A DNA stretch of 54,180 nucleotides from assembly GCA_964391725.1 (NCBI GenBank), contig CAYMNB010000015.1, positions 1 to 54,180 on the forward strand, in the 5' to 3' direction. The stretch is from SpSt-1165 sp964391725 (lineage in GTDB: Bacteria > Chloroflexota > Anaerolineae > Anaerolineales > Anaerolineaceae). How positions within the stretch are numbered: position 1 is the stretch's first letter; each line of letters opens with the position of its first letter. Shown here piece by piece: positions 1 through 8,920 of this stretch. The position numbers and the translations under genes are program-made. The notes beneath the pieces were generated by a model. It was not told the origin of the DNA. It was given only the letters and a program-made list of their open reading frames with translations, and did not search any database.

Positions 1-51
1 GTACGAATTGAGTATAACGGTGAATGAAAAATCATGCAAGACCTTAGAAGG

Positions 52-78
52 CTCTTAAGTAATCGTTATTGTTAAGAG
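52..78. repeat. AT-rich inverted repeat at window edge
   Basis: CTCTTAA (52-58) and TTAAGAG (72-78) can form a short hairpin followed by TTTT. It may be a weak terminator of a plus-strand gene lying before the window. No coding sequence is recognisable in bases 1-110. Confidence 0.25.
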
Positions 79-110
79 TTTTCAGCCCCTTTCGGTCTTT
101 TGTAAAACAA

Positions 111-144
111 CAGACCATCCTGTGAGACCTCCCAGGATGGTCTG
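111..144 (-). terminator. Rho-independent terminator of the MFS gene
   Basis: A perfect 12-bp inverted repeat, CAGACCATCCTG (111-122) and CAGGATGGTCTG (133-144), encloses a 10-nt loop. Read on the minus strand it lies just after the MFS stop codon and is followed by a T-rich run (TTGTTTTAC). Confidence 0.8.
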
Positions 145-159
145 TCAAAATACTCGTTG

Positions 160-1443
160 TTATGCCTCTTGCACTTCACCGCGCCGCACGTTCAGCATCA
201 TGGCGAAAGCCAGCAGGAAGAAAAATGGCGCGATTACCATCATCAAGCGGTAATCATTACCCGCAAATTGGATCGTCCAGCCGAAGAATACCGGCCCGAA
301 GGTGGCTGCCAATTGCGAGAAGAAATAATACAAACCGGTGTAGGTGCCGATATGCTCATCATCGGTCATGTCCACCACCATCGGCAGCGAATTGACGTTG
401 ATCATCGCCCAGCCAACACCGGCGAACATCAGAATGATCGACAGTACATAGAATCCGGAACCCATCAGCGAAGCGAATTGGGTTGTGAGGGTGCTAACCG
501 GCAACACATACATCAAAATCACACTGCTAATCATCACCCAAATACCGATCATGATGATGTTCTTGCGCTTGAATTTGCTGGCAAGAATGCCAGCCGGCAC
601 CGCCATCAGCATGAAGATCAAACCGATGTAGGAAATCTGGAAGGCACTATCACCGCCATCCAATCCCAAATGGTTTACTCCATACAGGGTGAAAAACGTA
701 TCCAGCGCATTATAAGCTATGAACCAGAACATTATCGCCAGCAGAATGAACATCGGGCTTTTGTCTTTTTGGGTGAACACATTGCCAATGTTCTTGAGCA
801 CCTTGTTATCCATTTTGGTAGCTTCTCCTTTGGCTGCCAGATGGAGTTTAGAGGAGATATATTCCTTCGGCTCACGCACAAAGATCAACACCAAAACAGC
901 GGCGACCACCACCAGCCCGCCTGCCAGGAAAAACGGGTAGCCGGGATTGATGCGATACAGCGGCCCGCCAATTAATGTCGCCAGCACTGTGCCCAACCCG
1001 CCCATCAGGTTGATAACGCCGTTGGCCTGTGAACGGCTTTTTGAGGGGGTGATATCCGGCATCAAAGCCACCACCGGGGTGCGCCAGAAGGCCATCGCCA
1101 GCAGCAGGGTGATGCAGGAGAAGACAAACAACGGCAGCGCCTGTGCATAGGGAATGAAACCGAACATGGCAGCCGCCACCGGCGCCCCTACTACAATGAA
1201 CGGCAGACGCCGTCCGATCGGCGAACGCAGCCGGTCTGAGAATACGCCCAGGGGCGGCTGAATGAGCAGGGCGGCGATGTTGTCCAGCACCATAATAAAG
1301 GAGATCCAGCCTGCCTGCAGGCCAAAGCGTCCATCCAGAATCAGTGGGACAAAAGCATTATAAACAGACCAGATAACGCTAACACCAAAGAAACCAAAAC
1401 CCAATAAGAAAGTCTTGCCATAATGAAATTTTTTCTCTTCCAT
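160..1443 (-). CDS. MFS transporter, sugar/GPH-SLC45-like
   Basis: A 427-residue integral membrane protein with about 12 hydrophobic segments. After the second segment it carries a cytoplasmic loop GVFSDRLRSPIGRRLPF, the motif-A-type loop of the major facilitator superfamily, in the form seen in SLC45/glycoside-cation symporter relatives. The likely role is proton- or sodium-coupled uptake of a sugar or glycoside, but the substrate cannot be read. The start at 1443 was chosen because AGGAGT lies 4 nt upstream; an upstream in-frame start at 1488 would add 15 residues with no ribosome binding site. The gene stands alone and is followed by a strong terminator. Family call secure, substrate unknown. 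Confidence 0.85.
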   Translation of the reverse strand: MEEKKFHYGKTFLLGFGFFGVSVIWSVYNAFVPLILDGRFGLQAGWISFIMVLDNIAALLIQPPLGVFSDRLRSPIGRRLPFIVVGAPVAAAMFGFIPYAQALPLFVFSCITLLLAMAFWRTPVVALMPDITPSKSRSQANGVINLMGGLGTVLATLIGGPLYRINPGYPFFLAGGLVVVAAVLVLIFVREPKEYISSKLHLAAKGEATKMDNKVLKNIGNVFTQKDKSPMFILLAIMFWFIAYNALDTFFTLYGVNHLGLDGGDSAFQISYIGLIFMLMAVPAGILASKFKRKNIIMIGIWVMISSVILMYVLPVSTLTTQFASLMGSGFYVLSIILMFAGVGWAMINVNSLPMVVDMTDDEHIGTYTGLYYFFSQLAATFGPVFFGWTIQFAGNDYRLMMVIAPFFFLLAFAMMLNVRRGEVQEA

Positions 1444-1556
1444 GGTTACTCCTGTTGGTAGACTGATGATGAGAGAAACTTGACGCAACTCATTCTATTG
1501 TAGTGGAGATTGTGAATTCTGGTGAGAAATTCCTAATGATTTGAAAAATTGATACA

Positions 1557-2309
1557 TCAAACCTCAGCAGTATCTGAACCTTTTTGCTGCTGGAGCCATT
1601 CTAAGAATGACCGGTCGTGTTTGGTGAGCGGAAAATCCTCCAGCAGGTCAGGCCGGCGTTCCCAGGTTCGCTGCAGCGCCTGTTCATGTCGCCACTGGTT
1701 AATGCGGGCATGGTCGCCGCTTTTCAACACCTCAGGCACCTGCCAGCCGCGGAACTCCGCCGGTTTGGTGTAATGCGGCCCTTCCAGCAGGCCCGTGGCA
1801 AACGAGTCCTGTTGGGCGCCATTGGGATCTCCTAACACGCCTTCGATGGTTCGCGCCACAGCATCCATCACCATCAACGCCGGCAGCTCACCGCCGGTGA
1901 GTACAAAGTCGCCGATCGATATTTCATCGGTCACCAGGTGTTGGCGTACACGTTCATCCACACCCTCATACCTGCCGCACAAGATGCCGATCCTGTCATG
2001 CGCAGCCAACTCTTGCGCCAATTTTTGCGTGAAAGGCTGTCCCTGTGGCGACATCAGAATCAATGGGCAGGCAGGTGGGGCGCCCATCACATCTTCTACC
2101 GCTGTAAAAATAGGTCCCGGTTTCATCACCATGCCGCCCCCACCACCATAAGGCGTATCATCGCATACATGGTGGCGATCTCGGGTCCAGGCACGGATAT
2201 CATGCAGGTAAACACTGATGTGCCCGTCCTGTATGGCGCGATTGAGGATACTGGTTGCCAGATAGGGTTCAAACACATCCACAAACAAGGAAAAGATATC
2301 AAATCGCAT
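1557..2309 (-). CDS. trmD: tRNA (guanine-N1-)-methyltransferase TrmD
   Basis: A 250-residue SpoU-TrmD (SPOUT) enzyme that methylates G37 of tRNAs with SAM, preventing +1 frameshifting. Visible family landmarks are the N-terminus MRFDIFSLFVDVFEPYL, the glycine run DTPYGGGGGMVMKPGP, the cofactor-knot segments LILMSPQGQPFTQ and GILCGRYEGVDERV, and EISIGDFVLTGGELPALM. The start is fixed by the conserved N-terminus at 2309. The usual neighbours rpsP, rimM and rplS are absent, so it is an orphan trmD here. There is no Shine-Dalgarno sequence: an extended -10 ends 6 nt before the ATG, suggesting a leaderless mRNA. Confidence 0.97.
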   Translation of the reverse strand: MRFDIFSLFVDVFEPYLATSILNRAIQDGHISVYLHDIRAWTRDRHHVCDDTPYGGGGGMVMKPGPIFTAVEDVMGAPPACPLILMSPQGQPFTQKLAQELAAHDRIGILCGRYEGVDERVRQHLVTDEISIGDFVLTGGELPALMVMDAVARTIEGVLGDPNGAQQDSFATGLLEGPHYTKPAEFRGWQVPEVLKSGDHARINQWRHEQALQRTWERRPDLLEDFPLTKHDRSFLEWLQQQKGSDTAEV

Positions 2310-2315
2310 GGCTAG

Positions 2316-2324
2316 ATTGTACCA
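2316..2324 (-). promoter_or_regulatory. Extended -10 of a leaderless trmD promoter
   Basis: On the minus strand TGG-TACAAT is followed by exactly 6 nt (CTAGCC) and then the trmD ATG. The expected start of transcription therefore falls at or next to the start codon. No convincing -35 was seen. Confidence 0.55.
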
Positions 2325-2507
2325 AAGTTGTTTCCTTAGAATCTCCTCTATTTTGCGGAGGAAAGGGTTCCCTATGATATGATAAGGGTCTGTTGAACAT
2401 GACAATCATTGAACGAACAGTCTCTTATCTCACACGCTCACTGTATGAAGGTACGCAGATATGCTACCATTAACGCAATCAAATACCATTGGCAAATAGA
2501 AATCTGA

Positions 2508-3767
2508 ATGTATTTAAAAGGCAGTGATCTTAATCTAAATAAAAAAAGAACCCGGAGAAATGGAAATTTCTTCCGTATTTTCATTTTGCTGGTGTTCATC
2601 GCCCTGGTCATCTACATTAATCAGACCGTGGTGCAGGAAGTAGGCCCGTTATTCGTCTCCACCCCCACCCCATCACGCGCGCCGGAATCATTTGTCACAG
2701 AAGCCCAGCAATTGTTGAATGAGGGGCGGTTAATTCAAACCATCCCCTTACTGCGTGAAGCCATCCGCTCTGACCCCACCAACCCCAGTATCTACATTCT
2801 ACTGGCCCGCATTCAGATTTTAACCGGTGATTTTGAATCTGCCGTGAAAAATGCTGAAGATGCCATCTTGCTGAGCGATAAAAACTCCATGGCATTTGCT
2901 GTGCGAGGGTGGGCTTTAGGTTTGGGTGGCAACTACCTCGAAGCAGAAGCTTCCTTGCTGGAAGCCATTTCGCTGGACCCCAACAATGGCATGGCGTATG
3001 CATTTCTGGCAGAGGTGCTGGCGCTGCAATTGTTCAACGGACAGGGAGGTATCAACACCCTTGATCGTGCTGTCGACGCTTCCCGCAACGCAGTAGCACT
3101 TGCACCCAACACCCTCGAAACCCACCGCGCGCGCGGCTTGATCCTCGAATACACCGGCAACTATGATGAAGCCATTTTTGAATACCAGCAAGCGATCAGA
3201 ATCAATGAAAACATTGCTGATTTGCACATTGCCCTGGGACGGGTCTATTTCACCATCGGTGACTATGCCAATGCCACCGAGGAATACAACCGCGCCAATA
3301 CGTTGAATCCATCTGACCCGATGCCTGATTTTTACATCTCGCGCGCCTACGCTACCACGGGCGATTTCACCAATGCTGTGCAATATGCCAACCTGGCAGT
3401 CAGGGATGACCCTTCGCGGGCCAACCTGCATGCCAATCTGGGCATGATGTATTACCGCCAGCGCGATTATGCCAAAGCCATCCAGCCATTCAGGCTTGCC
3501 CTGCGCGGCGGCGCCACAGAAGAAGGCATCGCCGTTGAACCGATCCCGTTAGATTATGGGCGGCCGGCAGAATACTTTTACCTGTATGGCCTGGCGCTTT
3601 CCAGGGTGGGTGAATGTGGCGAGGCACTCCAAATTTCACAATCATTGCAGCAGATCGTTCCATTGGACGAAGTCGCCATGTTCAATGCTGCGGAAATGGT
3701 CACCATCTGCCAGCAGGTCGCCGATGGCGAGACAGTGATCACCCCCACCCCATCGACTGACGAATAA
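2508..3767 (+). CDS. Membrane-anchored TPR protein (copy 1)
   Basis: A 419-residue protein. A basic N-terminus (KKRTRRNGNFFR) precedes one membrane segment at about residues 23-42 (IFILLVFIALVIYINQTVV), then a short STPTPS linker, then consecutive tetratricopeptide repeats across roughly residues 60-390 (for example AIFEYQQAIRINENIADLHIALG and ATEEYNRANTLNPSDPMPDF). It ends in an acidic, Thr/Pro-rich tail. TPR domains mediate protein-protein contacts, and topology places the repeats outside the cytoplasm. The next gene, 10 nt downstream, encodes a paralogue with the same plan, so the two are probably co-transcribed. Partner unknown. Confidence 0.85.
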   Translation: MYLKGSDLNLNKKRTRRNGNFFRIFILLVFIALVIYINQTVVQEVGPLFVSTPTPSRAPESFVTEAQQLLNEGRLIQTIPLLREAIRSDPTNPSIYILLARIQILTGDFESAVKNAEDAILLSDKNSMAFAVRGWALGLGGNYLEAEASLLEAISLDPNNGMAYAFLAEVLALQLFNGQGGINTLDRAVDASRNAVALAPNTLETHRARGLILEYTGNYDEAIFEYQQAIRINENIADLHIALGRVYFTIGDYANATEEYNRANTLNPSDPMPDFYISRAYATTGDFTNAVQYANLAVRDDPSRANLHANLGMMYYRQRDYAKAIQPFRLALRGGATEEGIAVEPIPLDYGRPAEYFYLYGLALSRVGECGEALQISQSLQQIVPLDEVAMFNAAEMVTICQQVADGETVITPTPSTDE

Positions 3768-3777
3768 CAGGATCATT

Positions 3778-5106
3778 ATGATACTGACTGGAAAAGAACC
3801 TTCTTTCCGCAAACGCCAACGCCGCTCCAACCCCTATTATGTGATCTTATTGCTGGTCTTCATCATGGTAGGTTTTTTTGTGATGCGCGCGTTTCAAAGC
3901 GGTGACATCGAACCTTACGGCCTGCCAACACCCATCCCTACCCGCACCGCCAACAGTTACAAAACCGAAGGCGAAACCTATTTTCTGGCCGGCAACCTGG
4001 ATTCTTCCATGGAGGCCTATAACAAAGCCCTTGAGCTCGAACCAGAGAATGCCACCATCTGGGCTGAAGTCGCCCGCATCAAAACCTATTCGTCCGCCAA
4101 CATCACAGTAGATGCGTTGCGTATTGCACGGCTGGAAGAAGCACTCGAAGCGGCAACGCGAGCGGTCGAACTGGCCCCCGAAGACTCTTACGCCCATGGA
4201 ATCCGTGCCTTTGCCTTAAGTTGGTATGCCACCTCTGTCCTTGATGAGGAAACCCGCAGCAATAGCCTGTCTGAAGCTGAACGCGAAGCCATTGCCGCCC
4301 TGACCTTTGACAATAGCAACACCCTCGCCCTGGTGTATTATGCCGAAATTCAAGCGACTCAATCACTTATATTGCAAGCACAATCCAACATTGAAATGGC
4401 ACTGGCACGCGAACCCGACTTGATGGATGCCCATCGTGTGCATGGTTTCGTGCTTGAATCCATGGGATACTATCGCGACGCTATCAATGCCTACCAGCGT
4501 GCGGTAGAGTTGAACCCGAACCTGACCTTCATCTATATCCGCATGGGAGTCAACTACCGCCAATTACAGCAATTTGAAACTGCCCTGGAGCAATTCGCCA
4601 AAGCAGCCCGCATCAATGAACAAAATGGTGTCAATGACCCGCTGCCGTATCTTGCCATCGGGCGCACCTATACCCAGATGGGCGAATTCTTCATTGCTGC
4701 CCGCAACGTCGAGAAGGTGCTTGATTTTGACCCCTCCAACCCCGATATCTATGGCACGTTGGGGATCATCTATTTCCGCGGTCGCAATTATGAGGGAGCC
4801 ATCCCCGCTCTGCAATGCGCCACCTATGGCTGTGACGCTGAAACAAGCTGTGCGGTTCGTTTTTGCAACCCTGAGACCGAAGAACCAGTGGTCATCCCGC
4901 CCACCCCGCTTTCATCCACAACAGTCGTCTATTACTATACATATGGTTCGGTGCTCGCCGGTATGCATATGCCGGGGCGTCCTTATTGCGAGGAAGCGGT
5001 CAAAGTGCTGGCAGATGTGCGGGAACGCTACAGCCAGGAGCCGGTAATCATGTCCATCGTGCGTGAAAGCGAGAACATCTGCCGTTCGTTCGGCTACGAG
5101 CAGTAG
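3778..5106 (+). CDS. Membrane-anchored TPR protein (copy 2)
   Basis: A 442-residue paralogue of the preceding gene: basic start (SFRKRQRRSNPYY), one membrane segment at about residues 22-39 (VILLLVFIMVGFFVMRAF), a PTPIPTRT linker, then TPR units such as SMEAYNKALELEPENATIWA and AINAYQRAVELNPNLTFIYIRMG. The C-terminal third has several cysteines (CATYGCDAETSCAVRFC) and a PP-rich insert absent from copy 1, possibly disulphide-bonded outside the cell. It probably forms an operon with copy 1. Likely an extracytoplasmic scaffold; exact function unknown. Confidence 0.85.
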   Translation: MILTGKEPSFRKRQRRSNPYYVILLLVFIMVGFFVMRAFQSGDIEPYGLPTPIPTRTANSYKTEGETYFLAGNLDSSMEAYNKALELEPENATIWAEVARIKTYSSANITVDALRIARLEEALEAATRAVELAPEDSYAHGIRAFALSWYATSVLDEETRSNSLSEAEREAIAALTFDNSNTLALVYYAEIQATQSLILQAQSNIEMALAREPDLMDAHRVHGFVLESMGYYRDAINAYQRAVELNPNLTFIYIRMGVNYRQLQQFETALEQFAKAARINEQNGVNDPLPYLAIGRTYTQMGEFFIAARNVEKVLDFDPSNPDIYGTLGIIYFRGRNYEGAIPALQCATYGCDAETSCAVRFCNPETEEPVVIPPTPLSSTTVVYYYTYGSVLAGMHMPGRPYCEEAVKVLADVRERYSQEPVIMSIVRESENICRSFGYEQ

Positions 5107-5140
5107 TCTTTTGGTGGTTTTTCGAATGACGAATGTCGTC

Positions 5141-5169
5141 TTGTTCTCACTATCGGCCCATGCTATAAT
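5141..5169 (+). promoter_or_regulatory. Promoter of rho
   Basis: -35 TTGTTC (5141-5146), a 17-bp spacer, and -10 TATAAT (5164-5169) in the extended form TGCTATAAT. Predicted transcription start is near 5176, giving a leader of about 40 nt before rho. Confidence 0.75.
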
Positions 5170-5217
5170 TACAGCCGTTATCTGGAAAGAACTTATCCCA
5201 AGAAGTAAATCAACCTG

Positions 5218-6555
5218 ATGGAAAAAACAAAGGAAAAAGAACCGATGGGCGAAGCGGCTGTTTCTCCCCTGAATATCAGCGCCATGGTTTCAGACCTCTA
5301 CCTGAGAAGTCTGCAGGATCTGCGGGCGATAGCAAACACCCTGCAGGTGCCACATGTGCGCCATATGAAAAAAGAGAACCTGATCATCCGCATCGTACAA
5401 CAACGCGCAGCAGAAGATGGTCTCGATGTCAGTGGCGGCATTCTGGAGATTCTAAACGAAGGTATTGGTTTCCTGCGCATGAATTATCGCATCGGTGATG
5501 AAGATGTGTATGTGTCACAGGCGCAACTGCGCCGCTACCAACTGCGCAACGGCGACCTGATCATCGGACCCGTGCGCCCGCCGCGTGAATCAGAAAAACA
5601 TCATGGATTGCTGGATGTAGCCTGTGTCAATGGGCTGCCGCCGGATGAAGCCGTGTACCGCCCCAACTTTGAACGCTTAACCCCCATTTTCCCTGAGGAA
5701 GCATTCAACCTGGAGACGGACCCCCTCGCGCTTGACACCCGCCTGATTAACCTCATTGCACCAATCGGGCGCGGACAGCGCGGCATGATCGTTTCACCGC
5801 CCAAAGCCGGCAAAACCACGATCATGAAAAACATCACCAACGCCATCGCCGCCCAGCACCCGGAGGTCCACCAAATCATGGCCCTGATCGGCGAACGGCC
5901 CGAAGAAGTCACTGATATGGACCGCTCGGTGCAGGCTGAAGTAATTGCCTCAACGTTTGACGAACCTGTTAAATCGCATGTGCGCACCGCTGAAATGGCA
6001 TTGGACCGTGCCAAACGCCTGGTAGAATCTGGTTTTGATGTCGTCATCTTGCTGGATTCCTTAACTCGTCTGGCGCGCGCCTACAACATGGTAGTAAACC
6101 CCAGCGGCCGCACTCTGTCGGGCGGCATGGACCCCTCAGCGCTCTACCCGCCCAAACGCTTCTTCGGCGCAGCCCGCAACCTGGAAGAAGGCGGTTCATT
6201 GACCATCATCGCCACGGCGTTGGTGGACACCGGTTCTCGCCTGGATGATGTTGTCTATGAAGAATTCAAAGGCACCGGCAACATGGAATTGCATCTCTCC
6301 CGGCGACTGCAGGAACGCAGGATATTCCCGTCAATTGATATCGAACGCTCCTCTACCCGGCGCGAAGATTTGCTGCTGGGCCAGGAGAAATTGCAGCAGG
6401 TTTGGCTAATGCGACGCATGTACAGCCAGATGACTTCTCCGCCGCCTCACGGGGCCGGTATGGATATCTCCGTCGCCACCGAAGCCATCCTTCAACGCAT
6501 GGCAAAAGCCAAACACAACGCCGCTTTTCTCAACACCCTGAGCGACGATTTCTAA
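5218..6555 (+). CDS. rho: Transcription termination factor Rho
   Basis: A 445-residue hexameric RNA helicase-translocase that terminates transcription. The N-terminal Rho-N helical region (about 24-65) is followed by the RNA-binding CSD with GFLRMNYR at 84-91 and VRPPRESEKHHGLL. The ATPase core has Walker A SPPKAGKT (about 193-200), GERPEEVTDM, Walker B VVILLDSLTRLARAYN, and the secondary RNA-site region TGSRLDDVVYEEFKGTGNMELHLSR. Length is close to the usual size and there is no large N-terminal insertion of the actinobacterial type. It has its own promoter; a LysM-M23 gene follows 22 nt downstream and may be co-transcribed. Confidence 0.98.
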   Translation: MEKTKEKEPMGEAAVSPLNISAMVSDLYLRSLQDLRAIANTLQVPHVRHMKKENLIIRIVQQRAAEDGLDVSGGILEILNEGIGFLRMNYRIGDEDVYVSQAQLRRYQLRNGDLIIGPVRPPRESEKHHGLLDVACVNGLPPDEAVYRPNFERLTPIFPEEAFNLETDPLALDTRLINLIAPIGRGQRGMIVSPPKAGKTTIMKNITNAIAAQHPEVHQIMALIGERPEEVTDMDRSVQAEVIASTFDEPVKSHVRTAEMALDRAKRLVESGFDVVILLDSLTRLARAYNMVVNPSGRTLSGGMDPSALYPPKRFFGAARNLEEGGSLTIIATALVDTGSRLDDVVYEEFKGTGNMELHLSRRLQERRIFPSIDIERSSTRREDLLLGQEKLQQVWLMRRMYSQMTSPPPHGAGMDISVATEAILQRMAKAKHNAAFLNTLSDDF

Positions 6556-6577
6556 AACCAGGTAGAATAATAAAAGT

Positions 6578-7660
6578 ATGGATGATGAAAAGAAGCAAAA
6601 CAACCACTTAAGCGAATGGCTGCCGCCCATAACCTGGGGCATTGCTGCAGCCATGGTCATCTTTGTGTGCTTTTTATACTTTTTCCCACCATCTCGGTTA
6701 CAGGCCGCCGCCATACAAGATGCCGGCCTTGCGCTGGAAAGCATGCCCACACAAACATTACAGCCTAATCTCAATTTGCCTGACATTGACACACCAGCGG
6801 AGCAGCAAGGCGTTGGACGCGTGCCAGACTTTGAAACCATTCAATCAGCCCGCAGCCGTACCAATCCAATTGGCTATGTGGTGGAACCATTTGATTCTAT
6901 CTTTGGCATCGCCAATAAATTCAACATCTCTCCCGAAACTGTCATGTGGGCCAACTATGACGTGCTCAATGACAATCCGGATATGCTCTCAGTCGGTCAG
7001 GAACTGATCATACCGCCAGTGAATGGCGTTTTGTACACCTGGCAGGAAGGCGACACATTCAAAGGTGTTGCTGCCAAATACTTCGTTACTGAAGAAGAAA
7101 TTCTTTTGTTTACCGGCAACAACTTTGACCTGACCAATCCAGAGGTCGAACCCGGACAGATGATCATGATCCCTGGCGGTTACCGCGAATTTGTGCAATG
7201 GATCGTTCCCACCATCCCATCTGGCAAAGCCGGTGTATCCACAAGCATCCTGGGACCCGGCGGATGTACACTCAATAGCTGGCCTGGTTATGGCAGCGGT
7301 ACCTTCATATACCCGACCGCCTCTCGCCGTCTGTCTGGCAATGATTACTGGTCTGGCCATTTGGCCATTGACCTGGCAGTTGGCATCGGCGACCCGGTAT
7401 TTGCCTCAGATGGCGGTACAGTGGTCTATGCTGGTTGGAATGCCTCTGGCTACGGTTACATGGTGATGATTGATCATGGCAACGGCTACCAGACCCTATA
7501 CGCTCACCTTTCACGCGTATCGGTAAGTTGCGGCTCTGGCGTCTATCAGGGTCAGACCATAGGCTATGGCGGCAGCACTGGCAATTCCACCGGCCCGCAT
7601 CTGCACTTCGAGGTACGCTTCATGGGTGGGTTCCTAAACCCGTGGAACGTTCTGCCCTGA
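6578..7660 (+). CDS. LysM and M23 (LytM-like) cell-wall endopeptidase
   Basis: A 360-residue protein. It has one membrane anchor (about 18-36), two LysM peptidoglycan-binding domains (about 99-146 and 152-200), and a C-terminal peptidase M23 domain with zinc and catalytic residues H261 and D265 (GHLAIDLA), H310 (YAHLS) and H343 (HLHFEV). M23 enzymes cut peptide cross-links in peptidoglycan, so this is probably an anchored cell-wall remodelling hydrolase; the complete motif set suggests it is active rather than a degenerate EnvC/NlpD-type activator. The start lies 22 nt after rho. The family is clear; the cleaved bond is not. Confidence 0.93.
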   Translation: MDDEKKQNNHLSEWLPPITWGIAAAMVIFVCFLYFFPPSRLQAAAIQDAGLALESMPTQTLQPNLNLPDIDTPAEQQGVGRVPDFETIQSARSRTNPIGYVVEPFDSIFGIANKFNISPETVMWANYDVLNDNPDMLSVGQELIIPPVNGVLYTWQEGDTFKGVAAKYFVTEEEILLFTGNNFDLTNPEVEPGQMIMIPGGYREFVQWIVPTIPSGKAGVSTSILGPGGCTLNSWPGYGSGTFIYPTASRRLSGNDYWSGHLAIDLAVGIGDPVFASDGGTVVYAGWNASGYGYMVMIDHGNGYQTLYAHLSRVSVSCGSGVYQGQTIGYGGSTGNSTGPHLHFEVRFMGGFLNPWNVLP

Positions 7661-7741
7661 GCCCATTTACCGACCAGCCTGCCTATCTGTGATTCCTATC
7701 ATATTGCGCTATCAACAGTGTGCCTACTTTTCTTGTTATGG

Positions 7742-7749
7742 TATATAAT
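7742..7749 (+). promoter_or_regulatory. Putative -10 of roadblock gene 1
   Basis: TATATAAT preceded by TGG lies about 40 nt upstream of the GTG start of the roadblock gene. A matching -35 is weak. Apart from this the 129-nt gap after the M23 gene holds nothing recognisable. Confidence 0.45.
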
Positions 7750-7789
7750 GGGATAGACAAGCATTCTTTCATTTTTAAGGAGCGCAAGA

Positions 7790-8161
7790 GTGAACAAATC
7801 ACGAACTCAATTAATGGTTGATCGTTTACGAGAACTTCAGGCTTCATCACCCGACATTGAAGCGTCTGCCATTGTCAGCGTTGATGGCCTCTCGATTGCC
7901 TCAGCCCTGCCGCAGAATGTGGAAGAAGACCGCGTTTCCGCCATGTCAGCTGCCATGCTTTCTCTGGGTGATAGGATTGCTGCTGAATTAGGGCGGGGTA
8001 CTCTCAACCAGGTGTACATCAAAGGCGAAAATGGATTCGTCATCCTCACCGACATCGGTGAAGAGGCTGTGCTGACCGCCCTTGCCCGCAAAGATGCAAA
8101 GTTGGGTCTGATCTTCCTGGATATGCGCCGTGCAGTGGAAGACTTGCAAAAGCTGATCTGA
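7790..8161 (+). CDS. Roadblock/LC7 domain protein (copy 1)
   Basis: A 123-residue single-domain Roadblock/LC7 protein. The hallmark segment is residues 19-45 (SPDIEASAIVSVDGLSIASA), followed by a long helix (VSAMSAAMLSLGDRI), GTLNQVYIKGENGFVIL and a C-terminal helix. Roadblock proteins usually dimerise and regulate small Ras-like GTPases (as MglB does MglA) or act as signalling scaffolds. No GTPase gene is in this window. It starts at GTG, with AAGGAG 7-8 nt upstream. A V4R-like gene follows 23 nt downstream. A second copy at 11786 is about 75-80% identical by eye. Confidence 0.93.
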   Translation: MNKSRTQLMVDRLRELQASSPDIEASAIVSVDGLSIASALPQNVEEDRVSAMSAAMLSLGDRIAAELGRGTLNQVYIKGENGFVILTDIGEEAVLTALARKDAKLGLIFLDMRRAVEDLQKLI

Positions 8162-8184
8162 AGAAAGGCTGCGGAAACTGACTT

Positions 8185-8826
8185 ATGGCAAATAAACTGA
8201 TCCCCCCCAGCGGTCTCTATTATCCGAACAAAATTGCGCGACTGGCCTACCAATCCCTGGAGATTGTGATGGGGAAGAATGGCCTGAACTCCATCCTCAA
8301 CCTGGCTGGTTTGACTGAATTTATCAACAACTATCCATCGAATAACCTCGCACGAGAATATGATTTTGCCGATTTCTCCGCTCTATTCGGGGCGCTTGAA
8401 CAAACCTACGGCATCCGTGGGGCGCGCGGGCTTGCACTGCGTGCTGGCCGCACAGTTTTTGACGAAGGCTACAAAAGTTTCGGTGCGCTGGCTGGTGCCG
8501 GAGATCTGGCATTCAAGATTTTGCCGCTGTCAACCAAGCTGAAGATCGGTATTCCTGCCATGGCGAAGGTGTTCACCTCTACCAGTGACCAATACTCCAC
8601 CGTCAGAGATGCGGGTGATCATTTCATCTACACCATGCACAAATGCCCGGTCTGTTGGGGCAGAACCAGCAAGGACCCCTGCTGCCACATGGGCGCGGGT
8701 TTGCTGCAAGAAGGCCTCAAGTGGGTTTCGGGCGGGCGTGAATTCCGCGTGGTGCAAACCACCTGCCACGCCTGTGGTGATGAAAACTGTCAATACGACA
8801 TTTTCAAAGAACCTCTGCCTGAATAA
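8185..8826 (+). CDS. V4R-like small-molecule-binding domain protein
   Basis: A 213-residue soluble protein. The C-terminal half matches the V4R (4-vinyl reductase/XylR-N type) fold: a helix with YSTVRDAGDHFIYTMHKCPVC, then GAGLLQEGLKWVSGGREFRVVQTTCHACGDENCQYDIF. Cysteine pairs CPVC, CC and CHACGDENC could bind a metal. V4R domains bind hydrophobic ligands and are often found beside signalling proteins. It follows the roadblock gene by 23 nt in probable operon arrangement, suggesting a ligand- or redox-sensing partner of the roadblock protein (inference). There is no DNA-binding or output domain in the protein itself. Confidence 0.75.
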   Translation: MANKLIPPSGLYYPNKIARLAYQSLEIVMGKNGLNSILNLAGLTEFINNYPSNNLAREYDFADFSALFGALEQTYGIRGARGLALRAGRTVFDEGYKSFGALAGAGDLAFKILPLSTKLKIGIPAMAKVFTSTSDQYSTVRDAGDHFIYTMHKCPVCWGRTSKDPCCHMGAGLLQEGLKWVSGGREFRVVQTTCHACGDENCQYDIFKEPLPE

Positions 8827-8920
8827 CCCGCAACCAGATCAAGGAATTTCAACCGGAGCAGTCTATCCATTGTTCCGGTTTTATTTTATACTTGCCACAT
8901 TCTATTCACGGGAGTGATAC

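Noticed and set aside
157..975. Long plus-strand open frame opposite the MFS gene
   Set aside because: It is His/Gln-rich shadow of the transporter, has no ribosome binding site and no recognisable domain.
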